Below, piece by piece: positions 1-8,382 of a stretch of DNA of 64,000 bases. This stretch comes from Verrucomicrobiota bacterium (GTDB lineage Bacteria; Verrucomicrobiota; Verrucomicrobiia; Verrucomicrobiales; Verrucomicrobiaceae): the NCBI GenBank assembly GCA_025360015.1, contig JANYCZ010000004.1, forward strand, positions 62,001 through 126,000. Reading direction: 5' to 3'. The notes under the pieces were generated by a model. The model saw only the letters and a program-made list of their open reading frames with translations, was not told the DNA's origin and did not search any database. A program made the translations under genes and the position numbers. Positions within the stretch are counted from its first letter, which is position 1, and the number at the start of each line of letters is the position of its first letter.

Positions 1-1
1 C

Positions 2-1264
2 TCGCACCAGATCATCGCGGAGCTGGAGAAAAAATGCCGCGCCATCTCGGGGGTGAAGCTGGAGTTTTACGAACCGCCGGCGGTGCCCGGCTACGGCGCG
101 GCGGGCGGCTTCTCCCTGCGGCTGCTGGACAAGACCAGCAGCGGCAACTACGACCGCCTGCAGGTGGTGAATGATGAATTCATGGAGGCGCTGAAGAAGC
201 GCAAGGAATTGCACGGCCTGTTCAGCTTTTTCAGCGCGAACTACCCGCAGATCGACATCGAGATCGACAACCAGATGGCCATGCAGAAAGGCGTCTCCAT
301 CAAGACCGCCATGGAAAGCCTCGCCATCCTGGTGGCGAGCACGTATGAGCAGGGCTTCGTCAGGTTTGGCCGCTTCTGGAAGCTGTATGTGCAGGCCGAC
401 CCGCGCTACCGCGAGATGCCGAAGGATCTGCAGGAAATGTACGTGGGCAATGACAAGGGGGAGATGGTGCCCTTCTCGGAATTTGTGGTCTTGAAGCAGA
501 AGCAGGGGCTCAATGAGATCACCCGCTACAATGCCTACCCGGCCCCCTCCATCCAGGGTGCGCCCGCAGATGGGTACAGCAGCGGCGATGCGATCAAGGC
601 CGTGCAGGAAGTGGCGGAAAAGACCCTGCCACGCGGCTTTGACATCGGCTGGGCCGGGCTCGCCTTTGATGAAGAGGCGCGCGGGGATGAGGCGGTGTAC
701 ATTTTCATCGTGGTGCTGATGTTTGTGTACCTCGTGCTCGTCGGCCAGTATGAAAGCTTTCTGCTGCCGCTCGCCGTCATTCTCTCCCTGCCCATCGGCG
801 TGATGGGCTCGTTTGTGATGCTGCACACCTTTGGTCTGGACAACGACATCTACGCCCAGGTGGGCCTCATCATGCTGGTCGGGCTGCTGGGGAAGAACGC
901 CATCCTGATCGTGGAATTTGCCACGCAGAAGCATCAGCAGGGACTCACCATTCTGGAGGCGGCCATCGAAGGCGCACGCGTGCGCTTCCGGCCCATTTTG
1001 ATGACCTCCTTCGCCTTCATCGCCGGGATGATCCCCCTGCTGCGCGCCTCCGGTGCGGGTGCCATCGCCAACAAGACCATCGGCGCCTCCGCCGCCGGCG
1101 GCATGCTGCTGGGCACCCTCGTCGGCCTGCTGGTCATCCCCGGCCTCTACTACCTCTTCGCCACCCTGTCCGACCGCCGCAAGCTGCTGCCCGATGAACG
1201 CAACATGCCCCTGAGCGAAGTGAAGAACCAGGGCAGCGGCGAGAGCGGTGTGGTGGAGATGTGA
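2..1264 (+). CDS. RND efflux transporter, inner-membrane subunit (C-terminal part)
   Basis: The reading frame is open from the first base, so this is the last 420 residues of a gene that begins outside the window. The first half has the periplasmic porter character of an RND pump. From about residue 230 come five hydrophobic segments that match TM8-TM12, including GLLGKNAILIVEFATQ and RFRPILMTSFAFIAGMIPL, the hallmarks of the HAE1 (AcrB/MexB) family. Such proteins are proton-driven trimers that export hydrophobic compounds with a periplasmic adaptor and an outer-membrane channel; neither partner is visible downstream. The tail after the last TM is short and charged. The family call is firm; the substrate cannot be read from the sequence. 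Confidence 0.93.
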   Translation, partial: SHQIIAELEKKCRAISGVKLEFYEPPAVPGYGAAGGFSLRLLDKTSSGNYDRLQVVNDEFMEALKKRKELHGLFSFFSANYPQIDIEIDNQMAMQKGVSIKTAMESLAILVASTYEQGFVRFGRFWKLYVQADPRYREMPKDLQEMYVGNDKGEMVPFSEFVVLKQKQGLNEITRYNAYPAPSIQGAPADGYSSGDAIKAVQEVAEKTLPRGFDIGWAGLAFDEEARGDEAVYIFIVVLMFVYLVLVGQYESFLLPLAVILSLPIGVMGSFVMLHTFGLDNDIYAQVGLIMLVGLLGKNAILIVEFATQKHQQGLTILEAAIEGARVRFRPILMTSFAFIAGMIPLLRASGAGAIANKTIGASAAGGMLLGTLVGLLVIPGLYYLFATLSDRRKLLPDERNMPLSEVKNQGSGESGVVEM

Positions 1265-1845
1265 GGAGGGGCGGGATTCGCAGGCCTAACCGCGTTCGCA
1301 GTTCTTGGTGCGAACTCCACGGTCAATCGTACTCCTACTCCTACTCGTCCTTGAACACAGCGTGTGGCTAGTACCGCAGGCTTATGGAAGCCCATCAAAC
1401 ATAGCTTTCATGCGGAGCCACCTTTCGAATAGTTCCTCCGCAGTGTAGCGCTTCGTGGTAGCGCTCACCAACCGATCTAAAACCTCAATGACGGGTCGCG
1501 CGCATGCGATGGCATGAGCCTTCTCACCGGCACTTGATTCAGACTCCGTGTCTTCAGTGTCTTCCGGTTGATCCACTCTCTGGCGAATGACCTCAAAATC
1601 ACCAACGCATTCACCACAGAGACACGATGACCTCAACGCCACCGAAGAAAAATCCCGGTTGGTGTCTCTGTGTCCATCGTGCCTCAGTGATTCAAAGAAA
1701 GGCTGCTGGTTTGCCTGCCAAACTTCTTTCGTCCGCAGCGCTGCTTGAGTCGTACTGATTCTGTTTTTGAAATGGAGTTGTTCTACCCGATCCTCTGACA
1801 ACACTGAACCTTGAACCTTGAATTTCCAGAGGTCGATCTGAGAGC
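1265..1845. other. Intergenic region with dispersed-repeat text and possible gene remnant
   Basis: This 581-base gap has no convincing gene. It contains an inverted pair CACAGAGACAC (1615-1625) and GTGTCTCTGTG (1662-1672) and a stretch rich in GTGTCTTC-type words near 1545-1570. A minus-strand open frame ends at 1382. Its last 80 codons (for example RYTAEELFERWLRMKAMFDGLP) look protein-like, but its upstream part is repeat sequence, so it is at most a decayed gene end. Confidence 0.4.
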
Positions 1846-2925
1846 ATGCCACGCGTGATCATGCACATGGACATGGATGCCTTCTTTGCATCCGTGGAGC
1901 AGCGGGACAATCCGGCGTACCGGGGGAAGCCCGTCATCGTGGGGTCGCCGCCGGATCAGCGGGGCGTGGTGTGTGCGGCCAGCTATGAGGCGCGGAAGTT
2001 CAAGGTGCGCTCGGCCATGCCCTCACGCACGGCGGGGCGGCTGTGCCCGGCGGGGATCTTTGTGCGGCCGCGCATGGAGGTGTATCGGGCCGAGTCGGCG
2101 CGGATCATGGCGATTTTGCAGGAGTTCACGCCGCTGATTGAGCAGGTGTCCGTGGACGAGGCCTACCTGGATGTGAGCGCGCATGCGGACCCAGATTTAG
2201 AAGTGGATGCTGCCATCGAGGCGGCGCGGCCAATGGCGGCGGCGATCAAGCAGCGCATCCGCGAGGTGTGCGGGCTGACGGCGAGCGTGGGGATCAGCGC
2301 GAACAAATTTCTGGCGAAGCTGGCGAGTGATTTCCAAAAACCGGACGGGCTCACGGTGATCTTGGACCGGGACAAGATCGACTTCTTGCGGCCGCTGCCG
2401 GTAAGCGCGATCCATGGCGTGGGTCCGGTCACCGCGCAGGGGTTGGAGGCGCTGGGGCTGCGCACCATCGGCGATCTGCAAACCACGGCGCAGCCCCTGG
2501 AGGGTGTCGCAGGCTCGTTTGCCACCCGGCTGCGGCAGCGTGCGTTGGGCAATGATGATCGTGAGCTGGATCTGAGCGAGGAGCGCAAGAGTATCAGCGC
2601 GGAGAACACGTTTCTCAATGACACGGACGAGCGCCCGAAGCTGCGCGCCGCGCTGAAGGAGATGGCGCTGGATGTGGCGCAGACGCTGGCGCGCCACGGC
2701 GTGGGCGCGCTGACGGTGCAGGTGAAAGTGCGCTACAGTGACTTCACCACGCTGACGCGCCAGCTCCGCCTGGAGGAGCCGGTGACCACGAACCGGGAGC
2801 TCTACCGCATGGCCTGCTACCTCCTGGCGCGGCACCGCCTAGTGACGGGACCGCTGCGGCTCATCGGCATCGGGGTTTCGACGCTGGTCGCTCCGGTGCA
2901 GCCACAGATGCGGCTGGGGTTTTAA
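1846..2925 (+). CDS. dinB: DNA polymerase IV (Y-family translesion polymerase)
   Basis: A 359-residue protein, the usual DinB length. The N-terminus MPRVIMHMDMDAFFASVEQ carries the first catalytic Asp (D9) and the steric-gate Phe (F14). VSVDEAYLD supplies D104 and E105. The thumb helix-hairpin-helix (IHGVGPVTAQGLEALGLRTIGDLQ) and the little-finger domain follow, ending at residue 359 in a short tail (QMRLGF) that could be a sliding-clamp motif, though it is not canonical. Y-family enzymes extend primers past damaged bases with low fidelity. The gene stands alone, with repeat-rich spacers on both sides. The start at 1846 is the only ATG that keeps the catalytic N-terminus, so it is secure. Confidence 0.96.
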   Translation: MPRVIMHMDMDAFFASVEQRDNPAYRGKPVIVGSPPDQRGVVCAASYEARKFKVRSAMPSRTAGRLCPAGIFVRPRMEVYRAESARIMAILQEFTPLIEQVSVDEAYLDVSAHADPDLEVDAAIEAARPMAAAIKQRIREVCGLTASVGISANKFLAKLASDFQKPDGLTVILDRDKIDFLRPLPVSAIHGVGPVTAQGLEALGLRTIGDLQTTAQPLEGVAGSFATRLRQRALGNDDRELDLSEERKSISAENTFLNDTDERPKLRAALKEMALDVAQTLARHGVGALTVQVKVRYSDFTTLTRQLRLEEPVTTNRELYRMACYLLARHRLVTGPLRLIGIGVSTLVAPVQPQMRLGF

Positions 2926-2979
2926 TGGGGAGGGGCGCTTGGTTCTTCACTGCGCAACCGCAGTCCAAAACGGGCGAGG

Positions 2980-3167
2980 AGCGCGGAATTTATTCCGCAG
3001 CACTCCGCCGAAGCGTCTGGCTCTTAGCCATGAATCACTCGCTTCAAGCCGAGGAGCACCTATTCTGCGGCATGCAGCATGTACCGCACGCGTGTTGGAG
3101 CGGCACCGTTGAGGGCTAAAGCGGAGGCGCGGGTGCTTGCGGAGCGCTGCGGAATAAATTCCGCGCT
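2980..3167. repeat. Palindromic repeat unit with 29-bp terminal inverted repeats
   Basis: Bases 2980-3008 and 3139-3167 are inverted copies of each other with one mismatch in 29. The core of each arm is GGAATTTATTCC / GGAATAAATTCC, itself palindromic. Weaker complementarity continues inward (TTAGCC near 3027 against GGGCTAA near 3114). About 130 bases lie between the arms and contain no credible gene. The structure fits a MITE-like or REP-like element; no transposase is present. Confidence 0.6.
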
Positions 3168-3422
3168 CCAGTGGCGCTTGAAAATGCAACAGGGCGTCTC
3201 CGGGTCTGCATGCGCCGACCAACCCGCGAAAAAAGCACCGCCTCCACCCGCTTGGCTGCCTCCGTCTCGCCGGATGGATCAAACCTCCGCCCTGCGGGGG
3301 GGGGGGGACGGACAAACGGCGCACGCAGGGCCTGCCGGGCTGCGATTTATGAGAGACAAAGGGGCTGCGGGTGGTTTATGCTGCTGGCGGTTCACACTGA
3401 ATTTCCCAACCCTGACGCTTTT
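3168..3422. other. Spacer with a 12-G homopolymer
   Basis: No convincing gene is seen. The spacer holds a run of twelve G at 3296-3307, about 115 bases upstream of the lipoprotein start at 3423. No clear Shine-Dalgarno or promoter motif was recognised. Confidence 0.5.
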
Positions 3423-3935
3423 ATGAAACATCCTCTCTTTCTCCTTGGCGCATTTGCGGTGGCCTGCGGCGGCGTGTCCTGCACGGGCGATCTGTATAGC
3501 CGCACGGTGCCCGCCGTGACAACGGCCACGACTCCCCGCGCGGCTCCGCCGGCGTATGGATCGCCGTACTATGAGACGAGCCTGCGGCCGTATGGGCCGC
3601 CGTCTGAGCGGAGCACGTTTTTCCCGTACAGCATGTCCCACCCGGGTGGGATGGGATACTATGACCGGGTGGCATCGCCCCGGGGCTCGTATGACTACAT
3701 CTACCATGATCTGGAGGCCCCGCACCCGGCACCGGGCACGGCGCTCAAGGAGAAGACCGTGCGCTACACCTCCCGCTATCCCTCAGCGTGGGGCGCGCCC
3801 GTGTGGGTGACGACGTACAAGCCACGCTCCGTGATGCGTGAGGACGCCGGTGCAAACGCCAGCGCCAGCACCACGGCGCTGCGCACCAATGCGCCGCCTC
3901 CGCAAGGAATGCCATTTGCTCCGGGGGCGGAGTGA
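3423..3935 (+). CDS. Putative lipoprotein, function unknown
   Basis: A 170-residue protein. The frame is open upstream, but the ATG at 3423 was chosen because it begins a typical export signal: MKHPLFLLGAFAVACGGVSC. Cys20 is the likely lipidated residue (lipobox GVSC, slightly atypical). The mature part is rich in Pro, Tyr and Gly (for example YGSPYYETSLRPYGPP and RYPSAWGAPVW), with no recognised domain or catalytic motif. It would be anchored in the inner or outer membrane facing the periplasm. I do not recognise a family and infer only the location. Confidence 0.7.
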   Translation: MKHPLFLLGAFAVACGGVSCTGDLYSRTVPAVTTATTPRAAPPAYGSPYYETSLRPYGPPSERSTFFPYSMSHPGGMGYYDRVASPRGSYDYIYHDLEAPHPAPGTALKEKTVRYTSRYPSAWGAPVWVTTYKPRSVMREDAGANASASTTALRTNAPPPQGMPFAPGAE

Positions 3936-3954
3936 GGGGCCTCAGCTTCAATGA

Positions 3955-4030
3955 AAGTACTCCAGGAGCTTTAGCTCGTTCTGGAAGGTGTGCTGCGGCT
4001 CCCAGAGCGAGCTAAAGCTCGGGAGTAGCT
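3955..4030. repeat. GAGCTTTAGCTCG palindromic repeat, hairpin copy
   Basis: AGTACTCCAGGAGCTTTAGC (from about 3956) and its near-complement (CGAGCTAAAGCTCGGGAGT, ending near 4026) form a long imperfect hairpin just downstream of the lipoprotein gene. A third arm of the same sequence follows the next gene at 4498. The copies resemble a dispersed REP-type repeat more than a terminator, since no T-run follows. Confidence 0.6.
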
Positions 4031-4103
4031 TCAGGGAGTAATCTGGGGACGTGTTTTTTTAACGGCATTTTACACGCCTGCCTGCCCGGGTTATCTCCCG
4101 CCC

Positions 4104-4478
4104 ATGGATGCACCGCCGTATTTCGAGCAGACCGAGGGCCATGCTGTGTTGCGCCCGCAGGGCACGCTGAAGCTGGCGGAGGTGGTGGACCTGATCACTC
4201 ACGCCATCGAGTTTGCGCGTGAGACGGGAGTACGCCGGCTGTTGGTGGTGCTGACGGAGGTGACGGGCCTGATTTCTCCGGGAGCGGCGGCGCGCTATGA
4301 GTTCATCCGCGAATGGGCGCGTGTGTCTGGCGGGCTGGTGCGTGTGGCGATCGCCACGCACGTCGAGATCTTGGACGGCGAACGGTTTGGCGTAACGGTG
4401 GCCACGAATGCGGGCATGGTGGCGAATGTCTTCGAAGATGAGAAGTCAGCGCGGGAGTGGCTGCTAGGAGACGGGTGA
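4104..4478 (+). CDS. SpoIIAA/STAS-like small protein
   Basis: A 124-residue soluble protein with no signal or membrane segment. The pattern HAVLRPQGTLKLAEVVDLITHAIEFARETGVRRLLVV... followed by FGVTVATNAGMVANVFEDEKSAREWLLGDG suits the alternating beta-alpha fold of the SpoIIAA-like (STAS/SEC14-type) families, whose members typically end with an 'F-D-x-x-A-x-x-WL' helix. STAS proteins act as phospho-switchable partners or ligand binders. No serine kinase or sigma factor lies next to it, and no conserved phospho-Ser motif was assigned, so the role is open. It is bracketed by two copies of the same palindromic repeat. Confidence 0.6.
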   Translation: MDAPPYFEQTEGHAVLRPQGTLKLAEVVDLITHAIEFARETGVRRLLVVLTEVTGLISPGAAARYEFIREWARVSGGLVRVAIATHVEILDGERFGVTVATNAGMVANVFEDEKSAREWLLGDG

Positions 4479-4497
4479 GGAGTGGCGTGCTTCAGCA

Positions 4498-4560
4498 GAG
4501 TACTCATGAGCTTTAGCTCGCTCTGGGTGCGTTCGCATCTCCCCGGCGCGAGCTATACTT
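4498..4560. repeat. Second copy of the GAGCTTTAGCTCG repeat
   Basis: AGTACTCATGAGCTTTAGC (from 4499) continues with TCGCTCTGG and matches the repeat at 3956 nearly base for base. A degraded inverted arm (GCGCGAGCTATACTTTCGCG) follows. It lies directly after the STAS-like gene. Confidence 0.55.
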
Positions 4561-4610
4561 TCGCGCATCATAAGCTTTCATTTTGAGAAGGTGGAGGCAC
4601 CGCATGAATA

Positions 4611-4835
4611 GACTTGTTCCCAAATAGCGGGAGCGCTCTTCACGTAGGTTGGGCGTGTTTGGCGTCGAGGGCCGCGCATGCTCCAACGTAAGCTCCGCCA
4701 AACCGCCCGACTGCGAGGGCGTCCGTACGCCTTGGTGGGTTGCAGCACGCTCACTGACGGGCGGGCTGTCGCATCGCCCATCTACAACCGCGAATGCCCC
4801 GGCAGATATGGAACCCCTCTATTCGGGAACAAGTC
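4611..4835. repeat. MITE-like element with 21-bp terminal inverted repeats
   Basis: Bases 4611-4631 (GACTTGTTCCCAAATAGCGG plus G) and 4815-4835 are inverted copies with two mismatches in 21. The 183 bases between them have no credible coding sequence. Size and structure suit a non-autonomous insertion element, but no target-site duplication could be confirmed. It occupies most of the gap from 4479 to 5005. Confidence 0.6.
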
Positions 4836-5005
4836 CAATGGCGCGCAGGTAAGGCGGTGCTTCATTCGTTTTCTCGCCCCCTGCCAACCCCAAGGCTCCG
4901 CATAAAAAAACGGGGCCTGCGTCGCTCGATTCCGTGACGACCCCACTTATGAGCCGGGCCAGAGCGGCGGTGCGATCATAGATCATGCGGTGCAGGGGCG
5001 GGCGC

Positions 5006-5326
5006 TCAGAGGAGATTCAGTGCTTTCTCAATTCGGATGGTGAGGGCAAAGAGGAGCCCGCCGAAGAGGAGCAGGATCTGAGCGATGCGCAGGCCGCGCT
5101 TCAGCCGATCCCAGCCTTCTTCAAAGGACCAGAGCCATTCGCCCAGGATGGTGAGGGAGAAGGCCAGAAACGCCAGGAATCCAAAGTCGCCCAAAAGCTT
5201 CCACGCGGTGATGTGCGGCGCTTTGCCAAGAATTTCAAACGTCTGGCTGGCGGAGAGCCAGGTGCTGCCAAGGCAGAGGCCCAGGCCGAGGACGCGGGCG
5301 ATGGAGGCGGGCTGCTGAAAGATCAT
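5006..5326 (-). CDS. Small integral membrane protein, function unknown
   Basis: The 106-residue frame starting at MIFQQPASIARVLG contains three hydrophobic segments: about residues 8-25, 43-62 (FGFLAFLAFSLTILGEWLW) and 80-97 (IAQILLLFGGLLFALTI). A longer start 15 codons upstream exists but adds only polar residues. A highly charged frame on the opposite strand covers the same bases; the membrane-protein frame is the more protein-like, so I take it as real. Several Trp residues flank the second helix. No family was recognised. Confidence 0.5.
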   Translation of the reverse strand: MIFQQPASIARVLGLGLCLGSTWLSASQTFEILGKAPHITAWKLLGDFGFLAFLAFSLTILGEWLWSFEEGWDRLKRGLRIAQILLLFGGLLFALTIRIEKALNLL

Positions 5327-5467
5327 GGAGGAAAAGAGAACATGGAACCCTGATCGCTCAACTTTGCACATTGAATCTCGAAGAGAAAAAGCTGCCGGGG
5401 AAAGGCCTGGATGCTGGATGCTTGCGGGGCGGAGTGGGGATCGAGAAGGGACAAGAGGGGGCCGCTG

Positions 5468-6334
5468 TCAGGGAGGCGGGGGGTGTTTGAGGAAGTCGAG
5501 CATCGGCGTGCGGAGCTCCATCCAGGCGGCGGGGGTGAGGCCGTGATTGAGGCCGGGGAGCATGATGAGGCTCACCTGCGTGTTGCTTGAGGACAGGAGC
5601 GCCTCATGCATGCGGAGCCCCTGCGAGGGGGGCACGGCGGCATCGGCATCGCTGTAGATGAGCAGGACGGGACAGTGAATGGCGGCGGCGACAAACAGCG
5701 GGGAGCGCTCGCGCCAGGCGGCGGGGTGCTGCTCGGGCGTGCCGCCAACGATGAGGTGCAGGCCGGCCAGCGGGGCGATGCCCGGCTCCGCACGGTGCGC
5801 CACCCAGTGCGCATAGCATTCCGCGAGATCCGTGGGGCCCTGCACGGCGATGACGCCCTGGATGGCGGGCTCGCGCGCGGCGGCCAGGAGGGAGAGCGCG
5901 GCGCCGTGGCTGAAGCCGAAGAAGTACACGCGCTTCGCATCCGCACAGTGCAGGCGCTGCGCGTAGCGCATGGCATTGAGCACGTCGTTCACCTCGCCTT
6001 TGGCCAGCTCGTGCTTGCCTGCGGACTTGCCGCAGCCGCGATAGTCCGGCGCGAGCGCGAGGAAGCCGGCGGTGGCAAAGAAGTCGGCAAAGGCTGCGAC
6101 TTTTTCAGCAGGATCGAACCCGCCGTGATTGACGATGAGAATGGGGAAGGGGCCGGCGCCTTCCGGCTTGCTGACGAGGCCGCGGATGCGGAGGCCATCG
6201 CTCTCGTAGGTGATGGGCACGCGATTGCATTTCGCCGGGGCCTCCAGATCGGTAGCACTGGGCTGCCGCCGACAACTGGCGAGGACCAAGGCTGCGACGA
6301 GGGTGGTGAGGAGAGCTGGAAGCGGGAGAGTCAC
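5468..6334 (-). CDS. Alpha/beta hydrolase lipoprotein (S9/dienelactone-hydrolase-like)
   Basis: A 288-residue protein with a lipoprotein signal, MTLPLPALLTTLVAALVLASC, where Cys21 is the predicted lipid anchor. The alpha/beta hydrolase core shows VNHGGFDPAEK (oxyanion region), the nucleophile elbow GFSHGA (Ser142), YSDADAAVPP (Asp229 or Asp231) and GLNHG (His264), so the catalytic triad is complete. YRGCGKS around residue 98 is typical of the dienelactone hydrolase/peptidase S9 branch. It probably hydrolyses an ester or small peptide in the periplasm; the substrate is not evident. It lies upstream, in transcription order, of the membrane protein at 5006-5326. Confidence 0.85.
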   Translation of the reverse strand: MTLPLPALLTTLVAALVLASCRRQPSATDLEAPAKCNRVPITYESDGLRIRGLVSKPEGAGPFPILIVNHGGFDPAEKVAAFADFFATAGFLALAPDYRGCGKSAGKHELAKGEVNDVLNAMRYAQRLHCADAKRVYFFGFSHGAALSLLAAAREPAIQGVIAVQGPTDLAECYAHWVAHRAEPGIAPLAGLHLIVGGTPEQHPAAWRERSPLFVAAAIHCPVLLIYSDADAAVPPSQGLRMHEALLSSSNTQVSLIMLPGLNHGLTPAAWMELRTPMLDFLKHPPPP

Positions 6335-6573
6335 GCGGAGTACTACGGCGGGGGTGCAGGGTGGTTACAATGAGTGTCGGCGGACGCCCGGCAGCCCAAG
6401 CCTGGAGGCACTCAGCACGGCGGACTGGAAACGGGCAGGAGTGAAATGCGGCGGCTCGCGGCGGTGAACTCTTGGCGAAGCGGACTCAGACAAATGGCAG
6501 GCTCCAGTTTTCGGCGCAACGGGGCGACTTGATGCGCATCATATGACATACCACGAAGAAGCTTTCCCCACCA

Positions 6574-7881
6574 TCACGGCTCCGCTTTGAGGGAATAGCA
6601 CACGACTTCTTCGTCGTTGCGCACGAAGAGGTGGCCGTTGGCGATGGACGGCGGGGTCCAGGCCATCTTGGGGCCGTTGAAAGGGGTGGTGGGGTCGATG
6701 ACGTGGGTGCGGCTGAGCTCGGTGTAGCTTTGAGGCGTGAGCTTGGCGTGGATGAAGTCCCCCTGATCGGTGAAAAGGTACATGGCGTCACCACAGGGAA
6801 TGAGGTGGATGCTGGAGCCGTTGCGCAGTTGAGTGAGGCTTTTCACTTCCCAGAGTTCGTTGCCGGTGGTGGCATCGAGGCAGACGAGCTCGCCATGGGA
6901 GCGCGCGGAGTAGATGTGGCCGCCTTGCAGCACGGGAGTAGCGGTGTGGGTAAGGATGCGCTTCATGCCCACGAGGTTCTTCGGCCACCGCACGGTGGCG
7001 GCAGGCGCATCGCTGCTGAGCTCCAGCATGAGGCCGGAGATGAGCAGGTGATTGCCCTCAAGCACGGGCGTGGAGATGGTGCTGGTGGTCATGGGCACAC
7101 GCCAGTAGGTCGCGCCGGTGGCTGGATTGAGCGCGGTGACGGAAGCGCCCGTCCAGAGAATGAGCTGCCGCGCGCCGCCGGCTTGGATGATGACGGGCGA
7201 GCTGCTGGCGACGCCTTCATCCAGCGCCTTCCACACGTCTTTCCCGCTGGCTTTGTCGAGTGCGACCAGCGCTGCGCCGGGCTTGCCATAAGCAGGGACG
7301 ATGAGCAGGCCGCCATCGATCAACGGCGACGCCCGGCACTCGAGCACGCGGATGCTGTACTCTTTGCCCAGATCCCGCTGCCAGAGGAGCGCGCCGGATT
7401 TCGCATCCAGGCAGTGGACTTCGCCGCTGCTGCCGGTGGCGTAGATTTGGCCGTCCTCCACCACCGGTGTGGCACACGGGCCGATGCCGGTGCCGTGGCT
7501 GAAAGCCCAGTCCGGAAAGCTCACGTCATAAGCGTAGCTCCACAGCAGCGCGCCGGTGCTTTCATCAAAGCAGAGCACCCGCTCCTGGGCCGCAGGTGCG
7601 TGCAACTCCACATCCATGACATAGACGCGGCCGACCGCGACGACTGGCGTGGTGATGCCCCAGCCCACGAGCCTGCGCCAGCATGCCTTGAGGCCTGCGG
7701 GTGGAAAAGTTTGCAACAGCCCCGTCTCATGCGACACGCCATCGCGGTTCACGCCACGAAATTGCGGCCAGTCCTCAGCCTGTGCTGCGAGGTGTGTGAG
7801 CCGCCAGACCACAAAGAGGAGGAGCACGCCGAGAGATCTCGTGGCGTAGGCCGTGGGCGCGCGCGTGCAGGTTGAGTGCAT
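6574..7881 (-). CDS. Exported PQQ-type beta-propeller protein
   Basis: A 435-residue protein with an N-terminal hydrophobic export segment (about residues 16-35), followed by the sequence EDWPQFRGVNRDGVS that opens many Verrucomicrobia/Planctomycetes propeller proteins. Blade motifs repeat through the protein: DESTGALLWSY, DAKSGALLWQRDLG, DKASGKDVWKAL, NPATGATYWRVP and DATTGNELWEV. These are PQQ-enzyme-like repeats, also seen in BamB, that form an eight-bladed propeller. There are no quinoprotein active-site residues that I can identify, so a binding or scaffold role is as likely as a dehydrogenase. The 500 bases upstream are shared with the divergent sulfate operon. Confidence 0.85.
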   Translation of the reverse strand: MHSTCTRAPTAYATRSLGVLLLFVVWRLTHLAAQAEDWPQFRGVNRDGVSHETGLLQTFPPAGLKACWRRLVGWGITTPVVAVGRVYVMDVELHAPAAQERVLCFDESTGALLWSYAYDVSFPDWAFSHGTGIGPCATPVVEDGQIYATGSSGEVHCLDAKSGALLWQRDLGKEYSIRVLECRASPLIDGGLLIVPAYGKPGAALVALDKASGKDVWKALDEGVASSSPVIIQAGGARQLILWTGASVTALNPATGATYWRVPMTTSTISTPVLEGNHLLISGLMLELSSDAPAATVRWPKNLVGMKRILTHTATPVLQGGHIYSARSHGELVCLDATTGNELWEVKSLTQLRNGSSIHLIPCGDAMYLFTDQGDFIHAKLTPQSYTELSRTHVIDPTTPFNGPKMAWTPPSIANGHLFVRNDEEVVCYSLKAEP

Positions 7882-8382
7882 GGGGAGATGTCAGGCGCGG
7901 GGCGGTGGGATGCAAGGAGACAGATGGGGGTTCAACAAAAGCGCGAAGATGAACAAGAAGGAGATCGACGGGTTCAGCATTTGAATCAGTGCAAGCATGC
8001 GGGGGAGGGGCAAACAATCCCAACGCGTCCGTCTTCAATCCTATGGCAGACCTGGGCCCTCGTCTGTGTGTGAAAAAGCACGAGGCACAGTTTGTGTCAT
8101 GCAGATGGCAAGATGGGATGAGTTTTTTTGACAGCGTATAAAACCGCCAAAGAATTTTTAATTCCTACTTGCCGTATGTATTATTGTTCGATACACATCA
8201 GACACATGGCCGCAGGCGTTCGCTTCCCGAATGCCCCGCCACTCAAAGCGACTGACCGCACCAGCGGAACTGTTCGGGGCATGAGTCACATCTGCCATGA
8301 TCATCCGCGATGCTGCTCCAATGCAGGATCAGCTCAGTCACCCTGCTAAAACACCGGCCCCTCTCCCCTCAGCCGCCCGAAC
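7882..8382. promoter_or_regulatory. Divergent intergenic region and leader of the sulfate operon
   Basis: There is no gene in these 501 bases. A TTGACA hexamer at 8128-8133 is followed by AT-rich sequence (TATTAT at 8179-8184), suggesting a promoter for the rightward sulfate operon, although spacing to a good -10 is not ideal. The leader contains an inverted pair ATGCCCCG (8231-8238) and CGGGGCAT (8275-8282). No riboswitch class was recognised with confidence. Confidence 0.35.

Noticed and set aside
1382-1852. 156-codon minus-strand frame upstream of dinB
   Set aside because: It includes dispersed-repeat sequence and starts inside dinB. Only its last third looks protein-like, so it is noted as a possible remnant, not a gene.
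4678-4905. 75-codon frame inside the MITE-like element as a transposase remnant
   Set aside because: No transposase motif; the composition looks random.
8190-8382. SAM-type riboswitch before the sulfate operon
   Set aside because: A TGCTAAAAC word at 8344 recalls the SAM-II core, but the P1 hairpin and pseudoknot partners could not be found, and it lies 35 bases from the ATG.
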